Source: Phialophora verrucosa (taxonomy: Eukaryota > Ascomycota > Eurotiomycetes > Chaetothyriales > Herpotrichiellaceae). Taken from it: a stretch of DNA of 64,000 bases. Position 1 is the first letter of the stretch. Every line of letters starts with the position of its first letter. The DNA is taken from assembly GCA_002099365.1 (NCBI GenBank), contig MSED01000011.1:439001-503000 (forward strand), read 5' to 3'. Positions 62,713 to 64,000 of the stretch are shown here, piece after piece. The notes beneath the pieces are model-generated. The model was not told where the DNA came from and searched no databases. It was given only the letters and a program-made list of their open reading frames with translations. Made by a program: the position numbers and the translations under genes.

Positions 62713-64000
62713 AACAGCGGCATTAGTGGACGTCTTTTCCGGCCTTCAGCGGAGGCGGATCACTTTATCATCCTCAAGATGTATGCTGAACGACGTTGCA
62801 ACACCGAGAATACCTGCTAGAAATAGCTTCAGGCGTTGCCGGCCATTAAAGCAGCATGTTCACCCTGTTTGAGAGAGCTAGTAGTTTGGGCCTTTTGGAA
62901 ATAGCAACTCGACGGCCCAGCAGCGTTCTTGCGGTGATGCCTGTAATGGGTGGATTGCTGGTGTACGTGGGTGAGATATGGGTCGTGCGTCTTGGCCAGA
63001 AAGGTAAGGTGGTAGGTGTACAGCGGCGACAGCGCCCGGCATTGGGAACCATTTGGGTCCGTGGGTTGCCGCTTTCCCACCCATCAGGTCACATTGCATA
63101 TGAAAATGCTCCGCAGCCGAATGGTGGTGCCCCAGACGATCCTGGTGTGGACTGGTCCTTGCGCAGAATAGCACGATTGATTAAGCAATCTCTAGTTGTA
63201 GGCCCTGTCAGATGGTGGAAAGGGTGTCGTTCCAAGTGCTGATGGTTGAGTGGTTGTGATTGACTGGAAAGACCATTTGAGGCGGACTGCCTGCGCTCGG
63301 TGTTTGGGTCGCCCAAACCCTACACCGTTGGGTCCGTAGAGCCCACGTTCATGCTGCTCTCGGACAGATGGATCTCGACTGAGGCCTTTGCAGGACAGGA
63401 GTTCTCACCGTTCCAGTTGTGTGAAGGCGGGAGCGACAGTGTGGGAATGCGCACAGTGGTTGGCGCTTACCCAGGTTGAAGAAAATGCACTCTGAGGGTG
63501 GTCTCCGGGAATCTCGGTCTTGCATAGTGTGTCGAGATGACTACCAGAGGTGTTGTCGGTGGTATAGCTCGGCGTCCTTGGGGAGTGTGACCCCCATTTG
63601 GCCTCCGCTGATGACATTCTGGGCCGCATCTCCACATGCCCCGATGAACTGTCTGTCGTTTTTGCTCCAAGAGAGTAAGAGCAGTTCTCGATGAGAGGAT
63701 ATTGGGACCGTTGCAGAGAAGATCCCACGTGGCTCTCATGGTATAAGGCATTCCTCACTGTCGAGACGGGGCGCATCTCCTGAAGCGATTCCAGCTCCAC
63801 GGCGGTCGTGACAGCTGGTTTCTCGAAGACCACGATTGCTGGACAATGGAAGAGCTCTGATGATGTGGGACAGCTACATCGGCGCAACCAAGAGATTTCG
63901 ACGAGATTGTCGAAGAAATGCCTCCAAAAGAATGAGACATGGGAGAAGGAAGTGTGCTCTTGGACCACAGTCCTTGGTCGAGTACGTGGTCGTGGTCGTG
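62713..64000. other. Window end, no supported gene
   Basis: Open frames 62856-63242 plus and 63405-63968 minus have no recognisable domain. A minus-strand phrase ISGGQMGVTLPKDAELYH near 63560-63620 reads coding-like but ends at stops on both sides. A gene could continue past 64000. Confidence 0.3.

Noticed and set aside
1..64000. tRNA, rRNA, CRISPR arrays and prokaryotic operons
   Set aside because: No cloverleaf-forming sequence with a GGTTCGANTCC box, no rRNA signature, no direct-repeat/spacer array and no tightly packed co-directional gene strings were seen by eye.

Overview
This window looks like an accessory region of a filamentous ascomycete (Pezizomycotina) genome. It has short introns (44-57 bp) with GTAAGT/GTACGT donors and CTAAC-like branch sites, fungal-only protein families, and decayed Tad-type LINE and chromovirus sequence. 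Tandem repeats and microsatellites are abundant and coding density is low. No prokaryotic operons, rRNA, tRNA or CRISPR arrays were seen. A class more precise than Pezizomycotina cannot be fixed from the sequence alone.

The striking content is a concentration of nuclease-like genes. Four belong to the fungal DUF7924 family (PD-(D/E)XK fold expected): N1 (835-2190, minus), N2 (17331-18572, minus), N3 (22752-23753, minus, pseudogene) and N4 (56990-58507, plus). Six more form a second PD-(D/E)XK/Uma2-like family with an [IL]EV[AG]xS core: U1 (10098-11306, minus), U2 (28619-29817, plus), U3 (30730-31933, plus), U4 (36730-37915, plus), U5 (40299-41711, minus) and U6 (42921-44070, minus). U2 to U4 and U6 share a phase-2 intron just before the conserved 'DY' strand. 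I rebuilt the exon structures by hand. Two trypsin-fold serine proteases accompany them: P1 (5083-7235, minus, two exons) and P2 (52747-54262, minus, five exons).

Several features link these genes. P1 and U1 carry the same proline/serine-rich N-terminal leader, near-identical in DNA, fused to unrelated catalytic domains. N1-N3 share a conserved upstream block. U4 and U6 are an inverted duplicate pair with a conserved promoter containing the palindrome TGACGTCA, which occurs at five places, four of them upstream of these genes. U2 and U3 have a duplicated upstream block. Several U and N proteins end in a similar basic tag (LRRSSRLRG, LRRSKRVKR), and N1 has exchanged it for a hydrophobic tail.

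The rest is mostly decayed or noncoding. It includes a Tad-like LINE relic (about 12.9-13.8 kb), a chromodomain/integrase-tail relic (19.4-19.9 kb), an AT-rich island (22.6-22.75 kb), a frameshifted ankyrin-repeat relic (26.5-27.3 kb), a Myb/SANT-like gene interrupted by one TAG (33.0-33.9 kb), an isochorismatase-like fragment (45.4 kb) and a 400-bp purine microsatellite (47.1-47.5 kb). The last 5 kb hold broken, partly hydrophobic reading frames that I could not identify. The overall picture is a fast-evolving gene-family island in which nuclease-like and protease domains are duplicated, reshuffled and pseudogenised. A role in nuclear defence, self/non-self recognition or as effectors is an inference.
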